DNA of 64,000 nucleotides, taken from the NCBI RefSeq assembly GCF_013387465.1, contig NZ_VYGV01000001.1:1-64000 (forward strand). Direction: 5' to 3'. Both the position numbers and the translations under genes were made by a program. Shown here piece after piece: positions 16,542 through 24,580 of this stretch (position 1 is its first letter; each line of letters opens with the position of its first letter). This stretch comes from Hydrogenophaga aromaticivorans. Its GTDB lineage: Bacteria > Pseudomonadota > Gammaproteobacteria > Burkholderiales > Burkholderiaceae_C. The notes under the pieces were generated by a model, which searched no databases, was not told the origin of the DNA, and saw only the letters and a list, made by a program, of their open reading frames with translations.

Positions 16542-17195
16542 TCAGACCGGCTTTTCGGCCAGCAGCTGCCGGATGTCGGCGGTGTAGTCGTCGGCGGTCT
16601 GTTCGTGGCGCAGCACCACGCGGATGTGGCCTTCGCGGTCGAACAGGTAGCTCAGCGCGGTGTGGTCCATGGTGTAGGTGCTGCCGGTCGGGACCTTCTT
16701 GTAATAAACCCGGAATTCGTCGGCCACCGCCTTGATCTGCTCGGGGCTGCCGGTGAGCGCCATGAACGAGGGGTCGAACGCGGCCATGTAGTCGCGCAGC
16801 AGCTCGGGCGTGTCGCGCTCCGGGTCCACGGTGACAAAGATCACCTGCAGCTGTGCGGCGTCGGCGCCGAGCTGCTGCTTCACGGCAGCGGCCCGCGTGA
16901 GTGCGGTGGGGCACACGTCCGGGCACTGCACGAAGCCGAAGTACAGCATCACCACCCGACCGCTGTAGTCGGCCAGGGTGCGCGACTGGCCGTTGAAATC
17001 GGTCAGTGCAAAACCACGCCCATAAGGCGCGCCGGCGATGTCGATGCCCTTGAAGGCGGCGGCAGGCGGGCCGCTCAGCGGCTGGTCACAGCCGGCCAGC
17101 AGGCCACCGAGCGCGGCCGCAGCCAGCCAGGCGTTGACGCGGCGGCGGGACGGCGCCTGGAGCGCCAGAGATGCAAAACGGGAGCGTCGAGGCAT
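16542..17195 (-). CDS. Sco1/SenC copper metallochaperone
   Basis: Membrane-anchored thioredoxin-fold copper chaperone for cytochrome oxidase CuA assembly; 217 residues. An N-terminal signal with a lipobox-like end (GGLLAGCDQ) suggests a lipoprotein. The redox/copper motif CPDVCP sits in YFGFVQCPDVCPTALT, and the third ligand His is in TYTMDHTALSYLFD. The domain order and length match the Sco family. It is transcribed with PCu(A)C, 40 bases downstream, and with a DUF2946 gene upstream, consistent with a copper delivery operon. Confidence 0.93.
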   Translation of the reverse strand: MPRRSRFASLALQAPSRRRVNAWLAAAALGGLLAGCDQPLSGPPAAAFKGIDIAGAPYGRGFALTDFNGQSRTLADYSGRVVMLYFGFVQCPDVCPTALTRAAAVKQQLGADAAQLQVIFVTVDPERDTPELLRDYMAAFDPSFMALTGSPEQIKAVADEFRVYYKKVPTGSTYTMDHTALSYLFDREGHIRVVLRHEQTADDYTADIRQLLAEKPV

Positions 17196-17257
17196 GGGGC
17201 CTCCTGAACGTCATGGAACACACGCAGCACCCGTGAAGGTGCGCAGCCGTGGTGAAG

Positions 17258-17650
17258 TCAGGAAGCGAGCGGGGGGCCGCGGGCCTGGGGCGCGGCCCAG
17301 ACGGCGGAAGGTTCTGAGGCGCGAGAAAAAGCCGGCACCGGATCGGCCGGGGCATCCAAAAAGCCCGCAACGTGGGCCACGGGTGGCAGGCCGGCAGCCC
17401 CGCCGTGCAGGTTGCACCAGGGGCAATGCTGGGACGCATCGGACATGGGTTCGTCCATGCCCGCATCAACCGCCCCGGACCCGTCTGCCTTGACCCAGAG
17501 CATGCCGCTGGCGCTGCAGACCTCGACCCAATCGGCGCGGTCCGAAGAGGCCACCATGGCCTGGGCCACGGCCGGTGCCAGCGCACCAAACACCATGACC
17601 AGCATGGCAAGCCATGAGGTCAGTCGGCGGTGGGCGCGTACGAAATGCAT
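17258..17650 (-). CDS. DUF2946 exported protein, copy 1
   Basis: A 130-residue DUF2946 protein and the first gene of the copper block in transcription order. It has an N-terminal helix (LTSWLAMLVMVFGALAPAVA), a WVEVCSASGMLWV segment, a metal-binding-type motif QHCPWCNLHGG and the C-terminal end ARGPPLAS. The same elements occur in the second DUF2946 protein at 15106-15495, but here the CxxC motif has a His two residues after it. It lies 62 bases upstream of the Sco gene. Copper handling is inferred from motif and context, not shown. Confidence 0.8.
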   Translation of the reverse strand: MHFVRAHRRLTSWLAMLVMVFGALAPAVAQAMVASSDRADWVEVCSASGMLWVKADGSGAVDAGMDEPMSDASQHCPWCNLHGGAAGLPPVAHVAGFLDAPADPVPAFSRASEPSAVWAAPQARGPPLAS

Positions 17651-17746
17651 ACCGGGAGTCTATCAGCGACGGGTCAAATGCGCGACCCTGCGGTGTCCGG
17701 GTCGCCGATACGATGGGCGCTCGACAAGACCACAATGGAGACTTTC

Positions 17747-18391
17747 ATGCTCACACTCTGCGGCTTCGCGGCCAGCAACTACTACAACAAAGTCAAGCTC
17801 GCCCTGCTCGAAAAAGGCGTGCCTTTTGAGGAAGAACTGGCCTGGGTGGGCCAGACCGACAGGGCCGCCAGCCCGCTGGGCAAGGTGCCTTACCTGAAGA
17901 CCGACGAGGGCACGCTCTGCGAGTCCACCGTGATGCTCGAATACATCGAGGCGAAGTACCCGGAGCAACCGCTGCTGCCCGCCGATCCGTTTGCCGCGGC
18001 CAAGGTGCGCGAACTGCTGCGCTATCTGGAACTGCACCTGGAGCTGGTCGCGCGCAGCCTCTACCCCGAGGCCTTCTTCGGCGGCAAGATCAGCGACGCG
18101 GCCAAGGAAAAAACCGGCCAGCAGCTGGAGAAGAACATCGCGGCCTTCGCCAAGCTGGCGAAGTTTTCGCCCTTCATCGCCGGCGACAGCTTCACCCTGG
18201 CCGATGTGGCTGCTGCCGTGCACTTGCCCCTGGTGAGTGGCGCGACCCGGATCATCTATGGCCGCGACTACCTGGCCGATCTGCCCGTGCGCGACTACCT
18301 CAAGCGCCTGGGCGAACGGCCCGCCGTGCAGAAAGTCAATGCCGACCGCAAGACCAACACCGAGCTGATGATGCAGCGCGTGAAGGGCTGA
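17747..18391 (+). CDS. Glutathione S-transferase family protein
   Basis: Cytosolic glutathione S-transferase-like protein of 214 residues. The N-terminal thioredoxin-like half begins MLTLCGFAASNYYNKVKLAL, with the glutathione-binding pattern GKVPYL and the ES pair in LCESTVMLEYIE. The C-terminal half is helical and contains GDSFTLADVAAAVHLPL, the usual N-capping box. ATG 17747 is preferred over ATG 17735 because GGAG lies seven bases before it and the protein then starts at the first strand. It is divergent from the copper block. The substrate is unknown. Confidence 0.85.
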   Translation: MLTLCGFAASNYYNKVKLALLEKGVPFEEELAWVGQTDRAASPLGKVPYLKTDEGTLCESTVMLEYIEAKYPEQPLLPADPFAAAKVRELLRYLELHLELVARSLYPEAFFGGKISDAAKEKTGQQLEKNIAAFAKLAKFSPFIAGDSFTLADVAAAVHLPLVSGATRIIYGRDYLADLPVRDYLKRLGERPAVQKVNADRKTNTELMMQRVKG

Positions 18392-18401
18392 ACGGGCCGA
18401 T

Positions 18402-19166
18402 TCAATGATTCGGTGGCGCCAGCCCCAGCATCTGCGCCACCTCGGTGCGCACGTCCTGCGCCCAGGCCCGCCGGTCGCGCCCCTGAAAGAGCTGGGGTTC
18501 GCCGTAGTGCACCACGGCCTGCAGACCCTGGGCGCGCAGTGTGCTCCAGATCGAAGCAACCAGCGTGGTGTCTCCGATGAACAGAGGGGCGTCGCTGCGC
18601 CCGCCGCTGGCACCATCCACATAGGCCATCGCGACCGGCAGCACCGGCGCATTGGCCGAAATGGCCGCCTGGAACAGGTTGGCGTGGAACGGCAGCAACG
18701 AACGGCCGTCGCCCGTGGTGCCTTCGGGAAACACGGCGATGCTGTCGTGGGCGCGCAGGCGTTCGGCCATCTGGTGCACGACGCGCATGGCATCGCGCCG
18801 GCTCTCGCGCTCGATGTAGAGCGTGCCCGCGCCGGTGATGAGTGCACCCAGCACCGGCCAGTGTTTCACGTCGGCCTTGGACACGAAGCGCGCCGGCTGC
18901 GCGGCGTTCATCACCACGATGTCGAGCCAGGAGATGTGGTTGGCCACCAGCAGCACCGGCCCGTTCGCGGGCGGCGTGCCACGCACCACCAGCTCCACGC
19001 CCATGATGCGCAGCATCTGGCGCGACCATTCGCGCACCATCAGCGCACACTGGTCGGGCGTGAGTTGCCCGAACTCGCTGCGGATGATCCACAGGCCGCT
19101 CAGCACATGGCCTAGGGCGCGAACGGCCCGCCACAGCGCTGTCAAGCGCGACCCGCGAGCGCTCAC
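18402..19166 (-). CDS. 1-acyl-sn-glycerol-3-phosphate acyltransferase (PlsC family)
   Basis: Membrane-associated acyltransferase of 254 residues that would convert lysophosphatidate to phosphatidate. Family motifs are present: NHISWLD (a variant of NHxxxxD), the substrate motif FPEGTTGDG, and a middle block around YIERESRRDA. GTG 19166 is the start; it overlaps the stop codon of the dihydroorotase-like gene as GTGA. It is the last gene of an operon in which nearly every junction overlaps by four bases. The distinction between PlsC and a lyso-ornithine or other lysolipid acyltransferase cannot be made from sequence alone. Confidence 0.85.
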   Translation of the reverse strand: MSARGSRLTALWRAVRALGHVLSGLWIIRSEFGQLTPDQCALMVREWSRQMLRIMGVELVVRGTPPANGPVLLVANHISWLDIVVMNAAQPARFVSKADVKHWPVLGALITGAGTLYIERESRRDAMRVVHQMAERLRAHDSIAVFPEGTTGDGRSLLPFHANLFQAAISANAPVLPVAMAYVDGASGGRSDAPLFIGDTTLVASIWSTLRAQGLQAVVHYGEPQLFQGRDRRAWAQDVRTEVAQMLGLAPPNH

Positions 19167-20491
19167 GCCAGCGCCGCGGCCGGGCTCAGCTCGTGCGCGA
19201 CCTGGCCAGCCACCAGCGTGGCGCGCACTCGCACCGGCATTTCGTGACCACCGAAGGGCGTGTGTTTGCCCTGGCTGCGCAGCGCCGCAGGCTCCACACG
19301 CCAGCTGGCGTTGGGATCGAAGATGCACAGGTCGGCCTGCCCCCCCACGGTCAGCTGGCCCACGCTGTGCTGCAACGTGCCCAGGCTGTTGCCGAGCACC
19401 GCCTGCGGGCCGGTGGTCAGCACAGTGAGGGCCTGCATCAGGCCCAGGCCATCCTGTTGCGCCCATTTGCAGGCCAGGCCGAGCAGCAGTTCGACGCCGG
19501 TGGCGCCGGGCTCGGCTTCGGCGAAGGGCAGCACCTTGGCGTCGCTCTCCACCGGGTTGTGGTCGGACACCAGCGCATCGATGCTGCCATCGGCCAGGCC
19601 CGCTCGCAGCGCATCGCGGTCGCGCTGCTGGCGCACCGGCGGCTGCAGGCGCAGGCGGCTGTCGTAATAACCGATGTCCACATCGGTCAGGTGCAGGTTG
19701 TGCACACTCACGTCGCAGCTCACCGGCAGGCCCTCGGCCTTGGCCTGGCGCACCAGCGCCAGCCCGGCGGCGCTGCTGATGCGGCACAGGTGCACGCGCG
19801 CTTCGCTGCCCTTGCCGTGCACCGAGCGCAGCAGTTCGAACAGCGTGTGCAACGCGATCGTCTCGGCCATCACCGGAATGCCGGCCAGGCCCATGCGCGT
19901 GGCCAGCGGGCCGCTGGCGGCCACGCCCTTGCCGAGCCAGAAGTCCTGCGGACGCAGCCAGACGGTGTAGCCAAAGGTGGCGGCGTACTGAAGGGCGCGC
20001 TGCAGCACCTGCACGTTGACGATGGGCACCTCGGCCTGGCCGAAGCCGATGCAACCGGACTCGGTGAGTTCGGCCATCTCGGTGAGCTCTTCGCCCTTCA
20101 GCCCCCGGGTGAGCGCACCCAGCGGAAACACGCGCGCCTGGTGCAGTTTTTCGGCGCGGAACTTGAGCATGTCCACCAGGCCGGGTTCGTCCAGCACCGG
20201 ATCGGTGTCGGGCGGGCAGACCAGCGAGGTCACACCGCCGGCCACCGCCGCGGCCATTTCGCTCTCAAGCATCGCGGCGTGTTCCTGGCCGGGCTCGCGC
20301 AGGCGCACCGCCAGGTCCACCAGGCCGGGCGCGACCACGCAGCCACTGGCGTTGATGGTGCGGTTGGCGTGGAAATCGGGCGCCACGTTGCCGATGGCGA
20401 TGATGCGACCGGCTGCGATGGCGATGTCGGCCCGTTCGTCGCGGCCGGTGGCCGGGTCCATGACACGGCCGTTTTGGATCAGTATCTTCAT
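19163..20491 (-). CDS. pyrX: Non-catalytic dihydroorotase-like subunit of ATCase
   Basis: A 442-residue dihydroorotase homologue that appears enzymatically dead. In active enzymes the first strand carries the zinc motif DxHxH; here it reads [13 protein letters not shown], with Ala61 and Arg63 in place of both histidines. Later elements survive only partly ([15 protein letters not shown]), and the carboxylated Lys region is not evident. Such pseudo-dihydroorotases (called PyrX or PyrC') are known in pseudomonads, where they form a complex with PyrB needed for aspartate transcarbamoylase assembly. The gene overlaps pyrB by four bases, which fits that role. A true pyrC must lie elsewhere in the genome. 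Confidence 0.9.
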   Translation of the reverse strand: MKILIQNGRVMDPATGRDERADIAIAAGRIIAIGNVAPDFHANRTINASGCVVAPGLVDLAVRLREPGQEHAAMLESEMAAAVAGGVTSLVCPPDTDPVLDEPGLVDMLKFRAEKLHQARVFPLGALTRGLKGEELTEMAELTESGCIGFGQAEVPIVNVQVLQRALQYAATFGYTVWLRPQDFWLGKGVAASGPLATRMGLAGIPVMAETIALHTLFELLRSVHGKGSEARVHLCRISSAAGLALVRQAKAEGLPVSCDVSVHNLHLTDVDIGYYDSRLRLQPPVRQQRDRDALRAGLADGSIDALVSDHNPVESDAKVLPFAEAEPGATGVELLLGLACKWAQQDGLGLMQALTVLTTGPQAVLGNSLGTLQHSVGQLTVGGQADLCIFDPNASWRVEPAALRSQGKHTPFGGHEMPVRVRATLVAGQVAHELSPAAALA

Positions 20492-21444
20492 GCTTCATTC
20501 CCTGCAACGATGCCCATCACCGCCATGCGCACGGCGATACCGAATGTGACCTGCGGCAGGATCACGCTCTGCGGACCGTCCACCACCGCGGAGTCGATCT
20601 CCACCCCCCGGTTGATCGGCCCGGGGTGCATGACGATGGCGTCGGGCTTGGCCCAGCGCAGGCGCTCGGGCGTGAGGCCGAAGCTCTTGAAATACTCCTG
20701 GCTCGACGGCAGCAGCGCGCCGCTCATGCGCTCGTTCTGCAGACGCAGCGTGATCACCACGTCGCAGTCCTTGATGCCTTCTTCCAAGGTGTGGCAGACG
20801 CGCACACCCATCTGCGAGAGATCACCGGGCACCAGGGTGCGTGGCCCGACCACGCGCACGTCCGGGCAACCCAGCGTGGTCAGCGCGTGGATGTCGGAGC
20901 GCGCCACGCGCGAGTGCAGCACGTCGCCGACGATGGCCACCGAGAGCTTGGTGAAATCTTTCTTGTAGTGCCGGATCGTGTACATGTCCAGCAGGCCCTG
21001 CGTGGGGTGGGCATGGCGGCCATCGCCGGCATTGATCACGTGCACGTGCGGCGCCACGTGTTGCGAAATCAGGTACGGGGCACCCGACTCGCTGTGCCGC
21101 ACGACGAAGATGTCGGCCGCCATCGCAGAGAGGTTGGCGATGGTGTCGAGCAGCGACTCGCCCTTGGCAGTGGAGCTGCGCGCGATGTCCAGCGTGTACA
21201 CATCGGCCGACAGGCGCGTGGCCGCGATGTCGAAAGTGGTGCGCGTGCGGGTGCTGTTCTCGAAGAACAGGTTGAACACGCTCTTGCCACGCAGCAGTGG
21301 CACCTTTTTGACCTCGCGGTTGCTGATGCTCACGAAGTTGGCCGCGGTGTCGAGAATTTTGGTGAGGATGTCGCGCGACAGGCCTTCGGTGGACAGCAGG
21401 TGAATGAGTTCACCGTTCTTGTTGAGTTGGGGGTTCTTGGCCAC
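20488..21444 (-). CDS. pyrB: Aspartate carbamoyltransferase catalytic subunit
   Basis: Cytosolic enzyme of pyrimidine synthesis that joins carbamoyl phosphate and aspartate; 318 residues. The carbamoyl-phosphate loop [12 protein letters not shown], the motif HPTQGLLD and the aspartate-binding end [10 protein letters not shown] are intact. Its stop overlaps the start of the pseudo-dihydroorotase gene (20488-20491), so both subunits are probably made in equal amounts for a PyrB-PyrX complex. pyrR lies three bases upstream. No separate regulatory pyrI is seen, consistent with this class of ATCase. Confidence 0.95.
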   Translation of the reverse strand: MAKNPQLNKNGELIHLLSTEGLSRDILTKILDTAANFVSISNREVKKVPLLRGKSVFNLFFENSTRTRTTFDIAATRLSADVYTLDIARSSTAKGESLLDTIANLSAMAADIFVVRHSESGAPYLISQHVAPHVHVINAGDGRHAHPTQGLLDMYTIRHYKKDFTKLSVAIVGDVLHSRVARSDIHALTTLGCPDVRVVGPRTLVPGDLSQMGVRVCHTLEEGIKDCDVVITLRLQNERMSGALLPSSQEYFKSFGLTPERLRWAKPDAIVMHPGPINRGVEIDSAVVDGPQSVILPQVTFGIAVRMAVMGIVAGNEA

Positions 21445-21447
21445 GTT

Positions 21448-21963
21448 TCAGGCTTCCTTCTTGTTTTCCAGCACGAAGCTCAGGCGCCCCTCGTGGTCGC
21501 GCGCGAGTTCAAGTGTTTGTGTCGGTGCCAACACCACCGTGGCCGCGCAGACCCGGGCCTCGATCGGCAGTTCGCGTCCGCCGCGGTCCACCAGCACCGC
21601 CAGCTGCACGCTGGCCGGGCGACCGTAGTCGAACAGTTCGTTGATCACCGCGCGCAAGGTGCGGCCGGTGTAGAGCACGTCGTCGATCAGGATCACATGC
21701 GCGCCGTTCACGTCGAACGGCAGCACGGTCTGGGCACTGAGCGCCAGACCGCGCTGGGCGAAGTCGTCGCGGTGCATGCTGGATGAGATCACGCCGGCAT
21801 CGCCGTCGCGCCCGAGATCGCGCTGCAGGCGCTCGGCCAGCCAGGCGCCGCCCGATGTGATGCCGGCCAGGTACACCGGCTCGGGGGTGGAGGCGATCAG
21901 GTTTTTCACGCCCTTCAGCAACGCCAGGTAGAGCTGTTCGGCGTCCAGTTGCAATGCACTCAA
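21448..21963 (-). CDS. pyrR: PyrR bifunctional regulator / uracil phosphoribosyltransferase
   Basis: A 171-residue type I phosphoribosyltransferase fold protein. The PRPP-binding motif is clear (VILIDDVLYTGRTLRA), as is ISSSMHRDDFAQRG near the active site. In Gram-positive bacteria PyrR also attenuates pyr mRNA. I see no attenuator between pyrR and pyrB, where the gap is only three bases, so any RNA role here would have to act upstream of the operon. ATG 21963 overlaps the ruvX stop codon as ATGA. Confidence 0.9.
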   Translation of the reverse strand: MSALQLDAEQLYLALLKGVKNLIASTPEPVYLAGITSGGAWLAERLQRDLGRDGDAGVISSSMHRDDFAQRGLALSAQTVLPFDVNGAHVILIDDVLYTGRTLRAVINELFDYGRPASVQLAVLVDRGGRELPIEARVCAATVVLAPTQTLELARDHEGRLSFVLENKKEA

Positions 21964-22367
21964 GGCAGGCTCCTCAAAAACTGTTCCAGGATGATGCAGG
22001 CCGATGCGGCGTCGGCATCTTTCGCGCCCAGCGCATGGGCTTCGGTGGTGCTGTAGCGCTCGTCCACCTCATAGACCGGCAGACCGTGACGGCCACGCAG
22101 CTGGCGCGCAAATTTCAGCGCGCGGGCGGTGTTTTCGTGCGCTGCGCCATCGGGGTGGTAAGGCACGCCGACCACCAGGGCGTCGGGCTGCCACTCTCGG
22201 ATGCGTTCGGCGACTTTGGCCAACCGCGCATCCCCTTCGGCAGCGATCGTGGCCTGCGGGGTGGCGGTGCGCGTGATGCGGTTGCCGCTGGCCACACCCG
22301 TGCGTTTCAGGCCGTAATCAAAGGCTAAAAAACTCTGACCGTTGACCGGAACTTCCACCACCATCAT
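21960..22367 (-). CDS. ruvX: Holliday junction resolvase-like RuvX (YqgF)
   Basis: RNase H-fold nuclease family protein of 135 residues, implicated in 16S rRNA 5' end processing and resolvase-like activity. Motifs: first-strand acidic residue in FLAFDYGLKRTGVA, the second in ALVVGVPYH, then VYEVDERYSTTEA and the terminal acidic region KDADAASACIILEQFL. ATG 22367 forms an ATGA overlap with the end of algH, and the gene end overlaps pyrR the same way. The order algH-ruvX-pyrR is common in betaproteobacteria. Confidence 0.9.
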   Translation of the reverse strand: MMVVEVPVNGQSFLAFDYGLKRTGVASGNRITRTATPQATIAAEGDARLAKVAERIREWQPDALVVGVPYHPDGAAHENTARALKFARQLRGRHGLPVYEVDERYSTTEAHALGAKDADAASACIILEQFLRSLP

Positions 22368-22954
22368 GCATGGCCCGCATCTGGCGACAGCATCCACGGC
22401 TGCAGGCCCAGCAGGGCCATGGCACGTTCGTAGCGCTCGGCCACGGGCGCGTCAAAGATCAGGCTCGGATCGGCCTCCACGGTGAGCCAGCTGTTTTCGG
22501 TGATCTCGGATTCGAGCTGCCCCTGGCCCCACGACGCGTAGCCCAAGGTGACAAACACCTTGCGCGGCCCGGCACCCGAGGACATGGCTTCGAGCACGTC
22601 TTTGGAGGTCGTCATCTCCAGCCCGCCCGGAATGGACAGCGTAGAAGCGTAGACCGACTCGCCCTCGCCGCCTTCGATCGCCTCATGCAGCACAAAGCCG
22701 CGCTCGGTCTGCACCGGGCCGCCCTGGAACACCGGCAACAGCGCCAGGTCTTCGCGACCCATGGGCAGGTCGACCTTTTCAAACAGGCGCGGCAACAGGA
22801 TGTCGCTGGGCTTGTTGATCACCAGACCGAGGGCACCGCGCTCGCTGTGCTCGCACATGAACACCACACTGCGACCGAAAAGCTCGTCGCTGAGACCGGG
22901 CATCGCAATCAGGAAATGATTGGTCAGGTTGATGGGGGCAAAATCGTCGGTCAT
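22364..22954 (-). CDS. AlgH/YqgE family protein
   Basis: A 196-residue cytosolic protein of the UPF0301 (YqgE/AlgH) family, whose biochemical function is uncertain. Recognisable segments are NHFLIAMPGLSDELFGRSV, VFMCEHSERGALGLVINKP and a C-terminal WLTVEADPSLIFD. It is the first gene of the operon that continues through ruvX, pyrR, pyrB, pyrX and plsC, and it is divergent from the photolyase gene; the 63-base gap between them must hold both promoters. Confidence 0.9.
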   Translation of the reverse strand: MTDDFAPINLTNHFLIAMPGLSDELFGRSVVFMCEHSERGALGLVINKPSDILLPRLFEKVDLPMGREDLALLPVFQGGPVQTERGFVLHEAIEGGEGESVYASTLSIPGGLEMTTSKDVLEAMSSGAGPRKVFVTLGYASWGQGQLESEITENSWLTVEADPSLIFDAPVAERYERAMALLGLQPWMLSPDAGHA

Positions 22955-23017
22955 GGCTGGATTTTAAGCCGCCGCCCCGTTCGCAGCGCCCCGCCTTGCA
23001 ACCCGACCGTCCAGCGC

Positions 23018-24529
23018 ATGAACACCTACGACAAAGGCCTGATGTGGTTTCGCCGCGACCTGCGTGCCGAAGACAACGCCGCGCTCTACCACGCCCTCAA
23101 AAGCTGTCGTCAGGTGTGGTGTGTGTTCGTCCTGGACACCGAGATCCTGGAGCCGCTGCTGGCACGTGGTCTGACCGCCGACCGGCGGGTGGCGTTCATC
23201 CGTGAATCGCTGGTGCAGCTGGATGCCCGGCTGCGTGCGATGGGTCGCGAGCACGGCACCGAAGCCACCGGACTGATCGTGCGCCACGCGCGCGCGCGGG
23301 ATGCAATCCCCGCCCTGGCCCGGCAGCTGCAGGTGCAGGCGGTGTTCGCCAACCACGACGACGAACCCGCCGCCCACGCGCGCGATGCGCACGTGCTGGG
23401 TCAACTGGCCCATGAAGGCATCATGTTCCATGGTCACAAGGACCACGTGGTCTTCGAGCGCCGCGAGGTGCTGACGCAGGCGGGCCACGCATTCGGCGTC
23501 TTCACGCCCTACAAAAACGCCTGGCTCAAGCAAGTCGACAGCTTCCAGCTCAAGCCTTACCCGGTGGCCCGGTACGCGGCGTCGCTGGGCGCCCTGCCCG
23601 GCCCGGTGGGTGGTGAATGGAATGCGCCCGTTCCACGTTTGTCCGACATCGACTTCGAACCCATCGACCCCGCCCAGCTCAAGATGGCGCCCGGCGAAAA
23701 AGGCGCGCACCAGCTCTTCGAGGATTTCGTGCAGCGCATCGACCGCTACCACGAGACCCGCGACTACCCTGCCATCAAAGGGCCCAGCTACCTCAGCGTG
23801 CACCTGCGCTTTGGCACCCTATCGATCCGCCAGGTGGCCAGCGTGGCCTACCAGATGCACCTGCAGGGCATGGCGGGCGCCAGCACCTGGCTGAGCGAAC
23901 TGATCTGGCGCGACTTCTACCACCAGATATTGGCCAACTTCCCGCACGTGGTGGACAAGGCTTTCAAGCCCGAATACGACCACATCAGGTTCGAACAAGG
24001 CAAACACGCGAAAGAACTGTTCGCTGCCTGGTGCGAAGGCCGCACGGGCTACCCGCTGGTGGACGCGGCGATGGCGCAGATCAACCAGACCGGCTACATG
24101 CACAACCGCCTGCGCATGGTGGTGGCGAGTTTTCTGGTCAAGGACCTCGGGATTCACTGGCGCTGGGGCGAAGCCTATTTCGCCGACCACCTGATCGATT
24201 TCGACCTCGCGGCCAACAACGGCGGCTGGCAGTGGGCCAGTTCCAGCGGCTGCGACGCCCAGCCCTACTTTCGCATCTTCAACCCGGTCACCCAGAGCGA
24301 ACGCTTTGACCCGCAAGGCAAGTTCATCCGTCGCTACCTGCCCCAGCTGGCGAACTTGCCCGACGCCTGCATCCATGCGCCCTGGCAGGCGCGTGAACTG
24401 GAGCTGGTCGCCGCGGGCGTGGAACTCGGCAAGACCTATCCACACCCGGTGGTGGACCACGCCGAGGCGCGCGAACGCACGCTGCTGCGTTACGCGGTGG
24501 TGAAAAAGCCCAACGCCACGCCCAAATGA
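23018..24529 (+). CDS. phrB: Deoxyribodipyrimidine photolyase
   Basis: Light-driven repair enzyme for cyclobutane pyrimidine dimers; 503 residues. The N-terminal antenna-binding domain begins GLMWFRRDLRAEDNAAL. The FAD-binding half shows ELIWRDFYHQIL, MHNRLRMVVASFL and the strong signature GCDAQPYFRIFNP; the Trp electron path residues are present around QWASSSG. ATG 23018 gives the expected start two strands before the Rossmann core. It is divergent from algH and followed by a hairpin terminator shared with the convergent chpA. Confidence 0.94.
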   Translation: MNTYDKGLMWFRRDLRAEDNAALYHALKSCRQVWCVFVLDTEILEPLLARGLTADRRVAFIRESLVQLDARLRAMGREHGTEATGLIVRHARARDAIPALARQLQVQAVFANHDDEPAAHARDAHVLGQLAHEGIMFHGHKDHVVFERREVLTQAGHAFGVFTPYKNAWLKQVDSFQLKPYPVARYAASLGALPGPVGGEWNAPVPRLSDIDFEPIDPAQLKMAPGEKGAHQLFEDFVQRIDRYHETRDYPAIKGPSYLSVHLRFGTLSIRQVASVAYQMHLQGMAGASTWLSELIWRDFYHQILANFPHVVDKAFKPEYDHIRFEQGKHAKELFAAWCEGRTGYPLVDAAMAQINQTGYMHNRLRMVVASFLVKDLGIHWRWGEAYFADHLIDFDLAANNGGWQWASSSGCDAQPYFRIFNPVTQSERFDPQGKFIRRYLPQLANLPDACIHAPWQARELELVAAGVELGKTYPHPVVDHAEARERTLLRYAVVKKPNATPK

Positions 24530-24557
24530 AAGACCCCGGCGCGGTGGTCGGGGTCTT
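24530..24557. terminator. Hairpin between convergent phrB and chpA
   Basis: A perfect 9-bp stem (AAGACCCCG at 24530-24538, CGGGGTCTT at 24549-24557) with a 10-base loop lies in the 51-base gap between two convergent genes. It is flanked by A-rich and T-ended arms, so it can act in both directions. Confidence 0.7.
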
Positions 24558-24580
24558 CAGGTTCGGCGCCTATTGAACGG

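Noticed and set aside
19193..20968. A 591-residue plus-strand frame over pyrX and pyrB
   Set aside because: Antisense to two genes with diagnostic motifs.
21445..21447. A PyrR attenuator between pyrR and pyrB
   Set aside because: Only three bases separate the genes, so no attenuator can lie there.
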